A DNA stretch of 64,000 bases from Nocardia vaccinii NBRC 15922 (GCF_001613305.1 NZ_BDCC01000007.1:310001-374000), one strand, 5' to 3'; counted from the first letter of the stretch, positions 46,208 to 55,009 are shown. Program-made: numbers and translations. The notes: generated from the letters alone by a model not told the origin.

Positions 46208-47038
46208 TTACCGACTCGGATAGCCGGAGAGTATCCGCAGGTCCTGAAGGCTCGCGATACGCTGCTCGGTTGCGTCCTGCTCGATCCGGCCGAAGGTGTC
46301 TTCCGCAGGGTTACGTAGGAGACGCATCCGGCGCAATGCGGCCAACGGAGCCATCCCCTCCGAATACGCGTTCATCAGCCGTGACCGCCACAGGCCACCG
46401 GCAACGACACCGTCCGGCCCGGCCTCGGCCAGAGGTAGCCACCCGGCGGCGTTGTCCGCCGCCGCGGCCCACACATACCCGACGACGGAACCGCGGAGTG
46501 AGGCTGCCAGAAAGACGAGTTCGCCGACCGCTTCGTCCGGATAGGTGGAGATCGGCGTAGCCGGTTCGGGTGGATGTGCGCGCGAACCGTCCGGGTACTC
46601 ACCGTCCTGGACGAGGGGTTCGTAGCTGGAGTCGGGGTCGAGCCGTACCGTAGGGTTGAGTTGGCTCCACAGTTCGGCCGAACTTCCGGCCGTCGATTCT
46701 CTAGCGTCGGCGGCGACCCCTCCGTACAAAGGATGCGCGGGTTCCCCGATCCACCGCCGAATCCCCTCCCGCGGCAGCAAACCCTCCTGGAAAGACTCCC
46801 GCAGGCGGTCATCCCAGAATCCGGTGCCTCTCAATCGACTTATGTTGTCGCGGAAGACCTCCTCATCCATCTTGGGGTCGAACCCTGCTGACAGACCGTT
46901 GTCGGCGGCTGACGCCCACAAGTTGCCCAGCAGCCGCCCTTCGCAAGTCACGGGCAGATAGATGACTGGTTTTCTGGTCCGAGTGTCGTACTGCGTCCGC
47001 TGCCGCTCGTAGCGTCCTCTCGGAACTGGTCCTGTCAT
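46208..47038 (-). CDS. Unknown protein with an internally duplicated domain
   Basis: A 276-residue protein starting at ATG 47038 behind GGAGG at 7-bp spacing. Two halves align: VTCEGRLLGNLWASAADNGL with a later GLLPREGIRRWIG, and ASLRGSVVGYVWAAAADNAA with a later GMAPLAALRRMRL. The shared pattern is G-hydrophobic-W-A-(S/A)-A-A-D-N, then a helix about 50 residues on. No known family was recognised. A soluble cytosolic protein is predicted. Position suggests an island cargo or immunity-like gene. Confidence 0.65.
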   Translation of the reverse strand: MTGPVPRGRYERQRTQYDTRTRKPVIYLPVTCEGRLLGNLWASAADNGLSAGFDPKMDEEVFRDNISRLRGTGFWDDRLRESFQEGLLPREGIRRWIGEPAHPLYGGVAADARESTAGSSAELWSQLNPTVRLDPDSSYEPLVQDGEYPDGSRAHPPEPATPISTYPDEAVGELVFLAASLRGSVVGYVWAAAADNAAGWLPLAEAGPDGVVAGGLWRSRLMNAYSEGMAPLAALRRMRLLRNPAEDTFGRIEQDATEQRIASLQDLRILSGYPSR

Positions 47039-47323
47039 TGCGTTCCCTCCACATTTTTGTTCGGCTAACTGGTTCGCCACGATATCGGCCGTGCGTTCGT
47101 CGAGGTGCCGTCCGCTGTGGTGCGGTCGGTCGACTGTGCGCTGCGGGTGGTATGGCCGAATTCACCGGCCCCTCCTTGCTTTTCGGCCTCCCGCCGCTCC
47201 CCCGTGAGAGTGCTGTCCGATCATCCTAGGGTAGTGCGAGCGCTGCTCCGGATTGGGCAGTTGAGCCACTGAGGCTCGCTCGAACCCATATCACTCACGT
47301 GCAGATCACACGATAGGGTGATC

Positions 47324-47773
47324 ATGAACAATAATTCTCCAGACCGTCGCGACAAATCCGGGGGCGAGATATCGATGACAGAGTTGAAGACGGTCGGGAT
47401 GTACCGGGAGATGTACGCCGATCGGCGCAAGGGACGGCACGATGAGTTGCCCTCGCTTGTCGAGTCGTTCACCGATCGTGTGATCGAGGATCGTGCGGAG
47501 ATTGTCGCGTATATGCGTTCTGCGCCCGGTGTTTTCGACGTGTTGGATGTGCTCACCGATCTGGTCGACGGGGACCAGCGGATCATGAGTGCCTCGTCGC
47601 TGATCTCGGATGGTGAGTGGATCTGGCGGGTCGATTCGGTGCATTATCTGGCGAATTACGGGCTGGATATCCCGGAGGAGTTCCTGCGGCACGTGCGGGG
47701 GCGGAAGTACACGCCTCCGACAGAGGTCGACGACAGCGACGAGTTCGATTCGGCTGTGCTGCAATACTTTTGA
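47324..47773 (+). CDS. Unknown small acidic protein
   Basis: A 149-residue protein starting at ATG 47324; an in-frame GTG is at 47318. It contains MTELKTVGMYREMYADRRKG, then LVESFTDRVIEDRAEIVAYM, a VFDVLDVLTDLVDGDQRIMS stretch and IWRVDSVHYLANYGLDIPEE. The size, acidity and lone position fit the general look of immunity proteins for effector islands, but no family is identifiable. Confidence 0.6.
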   Translation: MNNNSPDRRDKSGGEISMTELKTVGMYREMYADRRKGRHDELPSLVESFTDRVIEDRAEIVAYMRSAPGVFDVLDVLTDLVDGDQRIMSASSLISDGEWIWRVDSVHYLANYGLDIPEEFLRHVRGRKYTPPTEVDDSDEFDSAVLQYF

Positions 47774-48296
47774 TCTGGCAGCGCGCAGGTGCGTCGCTGC
47801 TGAACTGTCACGTCGCCCGGCCGGAGTCCGCACCTGCCTGGACACCCCGGCGAAGCCGGCGTGGGTGGGCTGTGCTGATGGTGTGCAGTCGGGCCGATGA
47901 CACGGCGGGGAACTCGGCTGCGCGGATGCCGGCAGCGCCGCCGTTCCATATCCGGGTGGTGTAGATCGGCTCGGCGTCGACGGTTGCCGGTGCTTGCGTG
48001 GTTGTCGCACCCGATGTCCGGCAGGTCGATCGTGTTGTGCGCCTTCGTGTTGCCGAGTGCTACCTCCGATGCGGTCCGCTCCGCTAGTGGGTGTCCGCTG
48101 TGGTCGGCCGACCAGCGCATGAACTTGTTGCAATTCGCCTGATGGGCACGGCCCCGCCGGTGGCGGGTGTGTGGTTCGACGCCCACCTCCGAGCCCTTCT
48201 CCGACACTCCCGGTGTATGGCCGAAACTCCCACCCCGAATCCCCGAAGCCTGGGAAAATCGATGAGACATTGTCGGCGAGCCCTGCCGATGGTACG
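47774..48296. other. Gap at the right edge of the toxin island
   Basis: About 520 bp between the unknown protein at 47324 and the CYP123 promoter. Frames are open on both strands but show no family resemblance, no convincing ribosome site and irregular composition. It may be decayed sequence from an island junction. Confidence 0.45.
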
Positions 48297-48313
48297 GTCC
48301 AGACACATGTCCA
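48297..48313. promoter_or_regulatory. GACACATGTC operator of the CYP123 operon
   Basis: GTCCAGACACATGTCCA lies 74 bp upstream of the P450 start and matches the sites at 19593, 22061 and 30831 apart from A for G in the centre. It is the site nearest the right edge of the toxin island. Confidence 0.6.
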
Positions 48314-48356
48314 GCTACGTGTCTCTCGAAGCGGCCGGTGGTGGTCGCGGGGGACT

Positions 48357-48366
48357 GAACACGTTC
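48357..48366. promoter_or_regulatory. Possible second operator, GAACACGTTC
   Basis: A perfect 10-bp palindrome identical to the core of mycobacterial KstR sites, 20 bp before the CYP123-like start. The outer T and A of the KstR consensus are missing on both sides, so it may be a weak site or chance. Confidence 0.3.
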
Positions 48367-48386
48367 TCGAATCGGAGGTGATGGCG

Positions 48387-49592
48387 ATGACCGGCGTTGC
48401 CGCGGAGGCACTCACCTTCGACCCGTACGACTACGCCTTCCACGAGAATCCGTATCCGCTGTATCGGCGGATGCGGGCCGAGGCGCCGCTGTATCACAAT
48501 CCCGACCTCGGATTCTGGGCGTTGTCGCGGCACGCCGATGTCGGGGCGGGGTTCCGGGACAACGTGCGGCTGTCGAGTGCGAACGGAGTGTCGCTGGATC
48601 CGGCCGCCTGGGGGCCGCACGCGCACAAGACGATGTCCTTCCTGGCGCTGGACGATCCGCGGCATCTGCGGCTGCGGCAACTCGTGTTCAAAGGGTTCAC
48701 CCCGCGGCGGGTCGCCGCGATGGACACCCGGATCCGGGAATTGACGCTGCAACATCTCGAACCGGCCCTGGCCGCGGGCAGTTTCGACTGGATCGAGCAG
48801 GTCGCGGGCAAACTGCCGATGGACGTGATCTCCGAGCTGATGGGCGTGCCCGAACCCGATCGCGCCGAGATCCGGCGGCTGGCGGATCTGGTGGTGCATC
48901 GCGAGGACGGGGTGCTGGACGTCCCGGTGGCCGCGGTAGAGGCCACGTTCGAGCTGGTCGGCTACTACGCGGAGATGATCGCCCAGCGCCGCCGCGCCCG
49001 CACCGAGGACCTGACCTCGGCGCTGCTGGACGCGGAGGCCGATGGGGACCGGCTCACCGACGAGGAGATCCTCGGATTCATGTTCCTGATGGTGATCGCG
49101 GGGAACGAAACCACCACCAAACTGCTCGGCAACGCCCTGTACTGGGCCGCGATCAACCCCGAGCAGTACGCGAAGGTCGCGGCGCATGCCGAACTGGTGC
49201 CGGACTGGGTCGAGGAGACGCTGCGCTACGACACTTCCAGCCAGATCCTGGCCCGCACCGCCGCGGTCGACCTGGAATTCCACGGCGGCACCGTGCCCGA
49301 GGGCGCGAAGGTGCTGCTGCTGGTCGGTTCGGCGAATCGCGACGAGAACGTCTTCGCCGATCCGGAGATCTACGACATCGAACGCCCGGACAAGGGCGGG
49401 CTGCTGAGCTTCGGCCGCGGCGTGCACTTCTGCCTCGGGGCGCATCTGGCGCGCCTCCAGGCCTCGATCGCGTTGCGGGAGTTCGCCGATCGCGTCCGCG
49501 CCTACGAGGTGGACGTCGCGGGCATCGAGCGGGTGCATTCCACGAATGTCCGCGGTTTCGCGAAACTTCCTGTGCGGGTGCGGGTTCGATGA
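48387..49592 (+). CDS. cyp123: CYP123-like cytochrome P450
   Basis: A 401-residue P450. ATG at 48387 is 8 bases after GGAGG; ATG 48381 is too close to it. Features are FDPYDYAFHENPYPLYRRMR at the N-terminus, LALDDPRHLRLRQLVFKGFT, the I-helix MVIAGNETTTKLLGNALYW, ETLRYDTSSQILARTAA, and the haem loop FGRGVHFCLGAHLARLQ. It matches CYP123 (Rv0766c) of the M. tuberculosis cyp51 operon as I recall it. The substrate is unknown even there. It heads an operon with an SDR and a ferredoxin that could supply electrons. Confidence 0.85.
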   Translation: MTGVAAEALTFDPYDYAFHENPYPLYRRMRAEAPLYHNPDLGFWALSRHADVGAGFRDNVRLSSANGVSLDPAAWGPHAHKTMSFLALDDPRHLRLRQLVFKGFTPRRVAAMDTRIRELTLQHLEPALAAGSFDWIEQVAGKLPMDVISELMGVPEPDRAEIRRLADLVVHREDGVLDVPVAAVEATFELVGYYAEMIAQRRRARTEDLTSALLDAEADGDRLTDEEILGFMFLMVIAGNETTTKLLGNALYWAAINPEQYAKVAAHAELVPDWVEETLRYDTSSQILARTAAVDLEFHGGTVPEGAKVLLLVGSANRDENVFADPEIYDIERPDKGGLLSFGRGVHFCLGAHLARLQASIALREFADRVRAYEVDVAGIERVHSTNVRGFAKLPVRVRVR

Positions 49593-49638
49593 CACGCCAG
49601 GATGAGACCACTGTTACAGCCGACGAGGTGAGCCACTG

Positions 49639-50445
49639 ATGCCCAGATTCGAACCACACCCGCAGCGCCGTCCGGCGCTGATCGCCGGGGCCTCTTCGGG
49701 AATCGGCGCGGCCACCGCTGTGGCCCTGGCCGAACAGGGCTATCCGGTTGCCCTGGGCGCGCGGCGGGTGGAGGTCTGCCAGGAACTGGCCGAGAAGATC
49801 CGCGCCGACGGCGGCGAGGCGTTCGCCCACCGGCTCGACGTATCGGACAACGCCTCGGTCGAGGAATTCGTCGCCGAATCCGAAAAGGCTTTGGGCCCCG
49901 CGGAAATAGTCGTCTACGGCGCGGGCGACCTGGAGTTCGGGCACGTCTGGGACATGAGCCCGGACGAGTTCGGCTCGCAGGTGCAGGTACATCTGCAGGG
50001 GGCGCAGCGATTCGCGTATCACGTTCTGCCGCAGATGATCACCCGACGTCGCGGTGATTTCGTGGTGATCGGCTCGGACTGCGTGGACGTCCCGCGTCCG
50101 GGCGTCGGCGCGTACAACGCCGCCAAGACGGGCCTCGAGGCGATGGCCGTTCAACTGCGTAAAGAACTGGAGGGCACCGGAGTTCGCGCCTCGATCGTCC
50201 GTCCCGGCGCGACGCAGACCGGGATGGGGATGAACGCGAAGCCCGAGGTGGTCGGGCCGCTGCTCGAGGACTGGGTGAAATGGGGATTCGCCCGGCACCC
50301 GTATTTCCTGCGGGCATCGGATCTGGCCGCGGCCGTCACCGCGGTGGTGGGCACCCCGCGCGGTGCGCACCTGGTGCTGGTCGAGGTGCAGCCCGAGGCC
50401 CCGCTGACCGAACCGAAATCCGATGGCGAACAAGGGAGCCGGTGA
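49639..50445 (+). CDS. Short-chain dehydrogenase/reductase (Rv0765c type)
   Basis: A 268-residue SDR starting at ATG 49639. It has the N-terminal extension MPRFEPHPQRRPALIAGASS, then the glycine loop GASSGIGAATAVALAEQG. The catalytic residues are in VVIGSDCVDVPRPGVGAYNA and AAKTG, with Y and K spaced as usual. It matches the SDR that sits between cyp51 and cyp123 in M. tuberculosis. Its stop overlaps the ferredoxin start by one base (TGATG), so the two are coupled. Confidence 0.9.
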   Translation: MPRFEPHPQRRPALIAGASSGIGAATAVALAEQGYPVALGARRVEVCQELAEKIRADGGEAFAHRLDVSDNASVEEFVAESEKALGPAEIVVYGAGDLEFGHVWDMSPDEFGSQVQVHLQGAQRFAYHVLPQMITRRRGDFVVIGSDCVDVPRPGVGAYNAAKTGLEAMAVQLRKELEGTGVRASIVRPGATQTGMGMNAKPEVVGPLLEDWVKWGFARHPYFLRASDLAAAVTAVVGTPRGAHLVLVEVQPEAPLTEPKSDGEQGSR

Positions 50446-50636
50446 TGCGCATCGTTGTGGATTCCGATCTGTGCCAGGGGCATGCGGTCTGCCAGGCCGA
50501 GGCCCCGGACCTGTTCGAGGTGCCCAAGGCGGGCACCGTGCGGATTCTGCGCGAAGATCCCGGCGCGGATCTCGAGGCCGCGCGCGCAGCGGTCCGCTAC
50601 TGCCCGACGCAGGCACTGTCCATCGTCGACGACTAG
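50445..50636 (+). CDS. 3Fe-4S ferredoxin for the P450s
   Basis: A 63-residue protein starting at ATG 50445. The cluster ligands are C10 and C16 in LCQGHAVC and C53 in YCPTQAL; the second cysteine of a 4Fe-4S motif is replaced by H13. This is the P450-reductant type found beside cyp51 (Rv0763c). It should pass electrons to CYP123 and possibly CYP51. No ferredoxin reductase is in the window. Confidence 0.93.
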   Translation: MRIVVDSDLCQGHAVCQAEAPDLFEVPKAGTVRILREDPGADLEAARAAVRYCPTQALSIVDD

Positions 50637-50687
50637 ATCATTCGGGCCCAGGCCCTCTCGACAGCCCTGAGAACAGAGGAATTTCGG

Positions 50688-51239
50688 ATGGCAGGCTATT
50701 CCCGCGACGAACTCGATCGGATGATCGAGCGCTGGGTACAGGAGAACAAGAATTGTGAGGCGCAAGGGGTTTGGCGTCCCCTCGCGCAGATGTACACCGC
50801 CGACGCGACTTACGGCTGGAATTACGGTCCACAGCAGGAATTCATGGCCGTGGGCCGGGACGAGATCCGTGATCTGGCGCTCGGGCAGGAGATGGAGGGG
50901 CTGGAGGGCTGGACTTATCCCTATCAGGAATTCGTCGTGGACGAACGATCCGGCAGCGTGATCGGGTTCTGGAAGCAGATCAACGAGCGCACCCGCCCGG
51001 ACGGCAGCCACTACAGCCCGGAGGGCATCGGCGGCAGCTGGTTCCGCTACGCGGGCGACTTCCAGTGGTCCTGGCAGCGCGATTTCTTCGACTTCGGCAA
51101 TGTGGCAGCGCTTTTCGTGGAAATGATGTCCGCGGACGCGCTCTCGCCGGGGATGCAGAAGCGCATCGCCCGCTCCGCGTCCGACGAGCCGTTGCCCGGG
51201 TGGTATCGGATCGGCGAGTCTCCGGTGCCGCTGTGGTGA
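50688..51239 (+). CDS. NTF2/SnoaL-like protein of the cyp operon
   Basis: A 183-residue protein starting at ATG 50688. Signs of the NTF2 fold are ELDRMIERWVQENKNCEAQG, WRPLAQMYTADATYGWNYGP, QEFMAVGRDEIRDLALGQEM and GGSWFRYAGDFQWSWQRDFF. NTF2-like proteins near steroid genes include ketosteroid isomerases and small dehydratases, but the catalytic residues cannot be mapped here. Its stop overlaps the start of the next gene (GTGA), so they are translated together. Confidence 0.75.
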   Translation: MAGYSRDELDRMIERWVQENKNCEAQGVWRPLAQMYTADATYGWNYGPQQEFMAVGRDEIRDLALGQEMEGLEGWTYPYQEFVVDERSGSVIGFWKQINERTRPDGSHYSPEGIGGSWFRYAGDFQWSWQRDFFDFGNVAALFVEMMSADALSPGMQKRIARSASDEPLPGWYRIGESPVPLW

Positions 51240-52477
51240 GCGCGAGCCGGTTCGCCGAACTGAGCCGGGAGCAGCTCGCGATACTGCTGCCCGAGCTGCT
51301 GTTGTGCGGCCATCTCATCGACCGTTCCGGAATGGCGCATACGATCGGGGCGTTCGGCCGTGAGGGGATGGCCGAAGTGGCGATCGAGGAATGGCAGCTG
51401 GCCAGCCCGGTCTACACCCGCCGCATGCGCGAGGCGCTGAACATTCCGGGTAACGGCGTGGAGACCATCTTCAAGGGTCTGCAGCTGGATATCGGTGCGC
51501 CCCCGCAGTTCATGGACTTCCGCTTCCGGATCACCGACGACAATCACGGCGAATTCTGGCTGGACCACTGCGGCGCGCTGGCCGACGTCGAGCCGATGGG
51601 TGCGGATTTCGTGGTCTCGATGTGCCACACCATCGAGGACCCCACCTTCGACGCCACCGCGCTGGCCACCAATCCGCTGGCGCAGGTGCGTCCGATCCAC
51701 CGGCCGCCGCGCGTTCCGGCCGATCGGGTTCCGGTGTGCGCGTGGACCGTTGTCATCGATCCGTCGCACGAACCGCCGCCGATCCCGGTGCACACGCCGC
51801 AGATCGAGGCCACGGCCGCGGCGAAACTCGCACTCGCGCCGGTGGATTCGTCCGATGCCGGCAACGGCGACTACGCCGGTCCGCTGCTGAGCGATCTCAC
51901 CTTCGGTGACTTTTCCAAATCCGCACTGGTGCGCATGGCCGATGAGGTCTGCCTACAGCAACATCTGCTGACGCTCGGCTTCCTGATCGCGGTGCGCGAC
52001 CGCGCGAGTGCGGAACAGGCGACCGAGATCGCCCGCAAGCAGTTCACCGGTATCGCCGGGCTGACCTCGGAACGGCTGCGCAAGGCGCTGGGCCTGGGTG
52101 ACGACGCGGCCGCGCTGGCGCAGATCCTGCGCCTGCACCCGGCGTGGAATCCGCTGCCCTACACCGATATCGACATCAGCATCGAGCAGGAGACGGTGGT
52201 GCTGCGGCTGCGTCGCGACTGTCCCGGTGTCGCCGACGGCGGCTGGCCCGCACTGGTGGACGCCGAGCACCTCGAGCCGATCAATGCCATGGCGCGGGGT
52301 GTGAATCCGCATTTCGACACCAGCGCCCGTGATGCCGGAGACGGTGAGGTCGTTTTCGAGATCTCCCAGGCGGCAACGCCTTTCAAGGAAATTCCGGAAG
52401 TGGCCATCACCCGGTTCAGCACCGGCGCCGACTTCAGCTTCACCGAGCGGCGTTCGCTGCCGCTCACCGTCGTCTAG
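51236..52477 (+). CDS. Conserved unknown protein of the steroid-type operon
   Basis: A 413-residue protein with GTG at 51236 (VSASRFAELSREQLAILLPE). Notable segments are GMAEVAIEEWQLASPVYTRR, FRITDDNHGEFWLDHCGALA, DFVVSMCHTIEDPTFDATAL and RPIHRPPRVPADRVPVCAWT. The H-C-G and M-C-H patterns hint at a thiol or metal site; a distant likeness to aminothiazoline-carboxylate hydrolase-type proteins is possible but weak. Similar proteins accompany steroid genes in mycobacteria. It is predicted cytosolic and coupled to the NTF2-like gene. Confidence 0.7.
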   Translation: MSASRFAELSREQLAILLPELLLCGHLIDRSGMAHTIGAFGREGMAEVAIEEWQLASPVYTRRMREALNIPGNGVETIFKGLQLDIGAPPQFMDFRFRITDDNHGEFWLDHCGALADVEPMGADFVVSMCHTIEDPTFDATALATNPLAQVRPIHRPPRVPADRVPVCAWTVVIDPSHEPPPIPVHTPQIEATAAAKLALAPVDSSDAGNGDYAGPLLSDLTFGDFSKSALVRMADEVCLQQHLLTLGFLIAVRDRASAEQATEIARKQFTGIAGLTSERLRKALGLGDDAAALAQILRLHPAWNPLPYTDIDISIEQETVVLRLRRDCPGVADGGWPALVDAEHLEPINAMARGVNPHFDTSARDAGDGEVVFEISQAATPFKEIPEVAITRFSTGADFSFTERRSLPLTVV

Positions 52478-52478
52478 A

Positions 52479-52506
52479 CCCTTTCGGGTCGTTCGCAGCG
52501 AAAGGG
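52479..52506 (+). terminator. Intercistronic hairpin before the acyl-CoA synthetase gene
   Basis: CCCTTTCG (52479-52486) and CGAAAGGG (52499-52506) form an 8-bp perfect stem in a 36-bp gap between cotranscribed genes. It could reduce downstream expression or stabilise the upstream message. Confidence 0.45.
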
Positions 52507-52513
52507 CCGAAAG

Positions 52514-54121
52514 ATGCCGAACAACTTCGCCGACCTGTTCGAACATTCCGTCGACATCATGCCCGACCGGGTGGCGGTCATCCAGGGTGATCGGCGGGCG
52601 ACGTTCCAGGAATTGGAGAACCGCTCCAATCAGCTTGCGCACCACCTGGATTCGGTCGGGATCGGCGTGGGCGACCATGTCGGGTTCCAGATGCACAACT
52701 CCGTGGAAACCCTCGAGACGCTGATCGCCTGCTTCAAGGTGCGGGCCGTGCCGATCAATATCAACTACCGGTACGGCACCGAGGAACTGAAGTACATCTA
52801 CGACAACGCGGATCTCGTCGCGCTGGTGCATCATCGGTGCTATTCACCGACGGTCGAGCAGGCCCGCGAAGCGGTGCCCTCGATCCGCCACGCACTCGTC
52901 GTGGAGGACGATCAGGGCGGCGCGGATCTTTCCAGCAGCTCGACGCCGTATCAGTCTGCCTTCGAGAAAAGTTCCACGACAAGGGATTTCGGCGAGCGCA
53001 CTGCCGACGACCTGTTCATGATGTACACCGGCGGTACCACCGGCATGCCCAAGGGGGTGATGTGGCGGCAGGAGGACATGTGGCGGGTACTCGGCGGCGG
53101 CATCGACTTCTACAGCAATGAACCGGTCACCGACGAATACCAGCAGTCCCGCGTCGGTGCGCAGGGCGATCCGAGCATGTGGTTCGTGTTGCCGCCGCTG
53201 ATCCACGCCGCGGCGATGATGCCTACCTTCACCGCCCTGTGGTCGGGCAATGCGGTGGTGTTCGAGCCGCGCTTCGATCCCGAACGGGTCTGGCAGGTCA
53301 TGGCGACCGTGAAGCCGCACATCCTGGTCATCACCGGTGACGCGATGGCCCGTCCGCTGGTGGAGGCGTACCGGGCGAATCCGGTCGATGCCTCCTCACT
53401 GCTTGCCGTCGGGTCCGGTGCGGCGTTGCTGTCGCAGTCGGTGAAGAACGACCTGATCGAGCTGCTGCCGACGACTGTCATCACCGATTCCATCGGGTCG
53501 TCCGAAACCGGTTTCGGTGGAATCGGATTCGCGCAGAAGGACGACGATCCCAGCCGCGGCCCCCGGGTGCAGACCGGCCGCGGTGCGCTGGTGGTGGACG
53601 AGCAGGGCGCTCCGGTCGGTCCCGGCGGCGAGGGCTGGGTCGCCAAGACCGGTTCGGTGCCGATCGGCTACTACAAGGATCCGGTCAAGTCCGCCAAGCT
53701 TTTTCAGACCGTGGACGGCGCCCGGATGGTCGTCACCGACGACCGCGCCCGGGTCGAGCAGGATGGCTCGATCACGCTGCTGGGCCGCGGCAATATGGTG
53801 ATCAACACCGGCGGTGAGAAGGTTTTCACCGAGGAGGTGGAAGCCGTGGTCAAGGCGCACGACACGGTCTTCGACGTCTTGGTCATCGGTGTTCCGCATG
53901 AGCGCTGGGGCCAGCAGGTCGCCGCCGTGATCTCCGCCGAACCCGGCGCGACCGTCGATTTCGAGGCCCTGCGCAAACACGTGCGCGCCCATCTGGCCGG
54001 ATACAAACTGCCACGCCGGATCTGGGTCGTGGACGCGGTGGTTCGCGCGCCCAGCGGTAAGCCCGACTATCGCTGGGCCAAGGAGTACGCCGCAGCTCAC
54101 GTCCCGGACCACGAGGGCTGA
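52514..54121 (+). CDS. Acyl-CoA synthetase, FadD19-like (steroid side-chain type)
   Basis: A 535-residue adenylate-forming ligase starting at ATG 52514. Motifs are the P-loop YTGGTTGMPKGVMW, the adenine region TDSIGSSETGFGGIGF, VVTDDRARVEQDGSITLLGR in the hinge, and the catalytic lysine region RAPSGKPDYRWAKEY. The RDFGERTADDLFMMYTGGTT and GDAMARPLVEAYR segments recall FadD19, which activates sterol side-chain acids. It would make acyl-CoA thioesters for beta-oxidation by the nearby hydratase. Three tandem GC-rich palindromes follow its stop. Confidence 0.88.
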   Translation: MPNNFADLFEHSVDIMPDRVAVIQGDRRATFQELENRSNQLAHHLDSVGIGVGDHVGFQMHNSVETLETLIACFKVRAVPININYRYGTEELKYIYDNADLVALVHHRCYSPTVEQAREAVPSIRHALVVEDDQGGADLSSSSTPYQSAFEKSSTTRDFGERTADDLFMMYTGGTTGMPKGVMWRQEDMWRVLGGGIDFYSNEPVTDEYQQSRVGAQGDPSMWFVLPPLIHAAAMMPTFTALWSGNAVVFEPRFDPERVWQVMATVKPHILVITGDAMARPLVEAYRANPVDASSLLAVGSGAALLSQSVKNDLIELLPTTVITDSIGSSETGFGGIGFAQKDDDPSRGPRVQTGRGALVVDEQGAPVGPGGEGWVAKTGSVPIGYYKDPVKSAKLFQTVDGARMVVTDDRARVEQDGSITLLGRGNMVINTGGEKVFTEEVEAVVKAHDTVFDVLVIGVPHERWGQQVAAVISAEPGATVDFEALRKHVRAHLAGYKLPRRIWVVDAVVRAPSGKPDYRWAKEYAAAHVPDHEG

Positions 54122-54129
54122 GTCCGCCT

Positions 54130-54168
54130 GGCCGGGCCCGAACGGCCGGGCCCGAACGGCCGGGCCCG
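54130..54168 (+). terminator. Tandem GGCCGGGCCCGAAC repeats forming a terminator-like structure
   Basis: The 14-base unit occurs at 54130-54143 and 54144-54157, with a truncated third copy at 54158-54168. Each contains the palindrome CGGGCCCG, and neighbouring units can pair through GGCCCG/CGGGCC. It lies 8 bp past the acyl-CoA synthetase stop and before the next promoter. Confidence 0.6.
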
Positions 54169-54195
54169 TCCGCCGCGACGCCTTCCGCGCAAAAT

Positions 54196-54209
54196 GAGAA
54201 CGTGTTCTA
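54196..54209. promoter_or_regulatory. KstR-like operator before the decarboxylase-like gene
   Basis: GAGAACGTGTTCTA matches TNNAACNNGTTNNA except at the first base. It ends 8 bp before the start codon at 54218, so a repressor here would block transcription or translation of that gene. Confidence 0.55.
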
Positions 54210-54217
54210 ATTGAGAT

Positions 54218-54910
54218 ATGGCAGCGGTGCATTCGATTCTCGGTGAAAAGGTCACGATGCCGGTCGAGATCCGCGTCGCGGACGCGGCCTCGGCCATGTT
54301 CCTCGCGGACAGCGACGCGGCGCGAAACATCTTGGGCGGCAGCGGATTGGAGCCGGTCACGATTGCCGGGCGGGCGATCTGCACGCTGGTGTTCGTCCGC
54401 TACATCGATGGCGATCTGGGGCCGTATCACGAGTTCGGCCTGGCCGTGATGGCGCGGCTGCCCGGCGACCGGTCGAGTATCGGTATCTACATCTCGTGGC
54501 TGCCGGTGAATCAACCCTTCACGTTGGCGGCGGGTCGCGAGATCTGGGGTTTCCCGAAGGAGATGGCCGACATCCGGATCACCTCGCTCGGTCGCGGCAA
54601 GCGGTGCGAGGTGCTGATGGACGGTCGTCTGGTGGTGGCGCTGGAGACCAGCGGGGGCATCCCCGCGCCCGCGAAACTGGGCGGTGCGTCGATCGCGGCG
54701 TACACCAACCTCGACGGCGTCCTGCGCAGCACGCCGTGGGTGATGAATCCGTCCGATGTGCGGATGCGGCCGGGCGGGGCGCGGGTCGAACTCGGCGAGC
54801 ATCCGATCGCCGAGCAGATGCGCGCGCTGGGCCTGCCCCGGCGCGCCCTGTTCACCAGCGAAATCGGTTCGCTTCGAATGACTTTCGAGGATGCTCGGGA
54901 GATTCACTGA
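54218..54910 (+). CDS. Acetoacetate-decarboxylase-family protein
   Basis: A 230-residue protein starting at ATG 54218. The family signature is FTLAAGREIWGFPKEMADIR, where the lysine in GFPKE is the Schiff-base position. VRYIDGDLGPYHEFGLAVMA and VALETSGGIPAPAKLGG are other conserved blocks. Members decarboxylate beta-keto acids or act as aldolase-dehydratases. It has its own promoter with a KstR-like box, so a role in steroid or branched-chain degradation is inferred. A convergent terminator lies downstream. Confidence 0.85.
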   Translation: MAAVHSILGEKVTMPVEIRVADAASAMFLADSDAARNILGGSGLEPVTIAGRAICTLVFVRYIDGDLGPYHEFGLAVMARLPGDRSSIGIYISWLPVNQPFTLAAGREIWGFPKEMADIRITSLGRGKRCEVLMDGRLVVALETSGGIPAPAKLGGASIAAYTNLDGVLRSTPWVMNPSDVRMRPGGARVELGEHPIAEQMRALGLPRRALFTSEIGSLRMTFEDAREIH

Positions 54911-55009
54911 ATGCTGCGCGGCGGGCCCGAGCCGGGCGTGTTCGCCGGCGTCGGCAGGGCAGGTCGAAGCCGCGTCGCGCGGACGGTCGCCGCGAGCCGT
55001 GAAACGAAT

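Noticed and set aside
47656..48411. 251-codon minus-strand frame at the right island edge
   Set aside because: Runs through the CYP123 promoter and operators, starts without a ribosome site and resembles no family.
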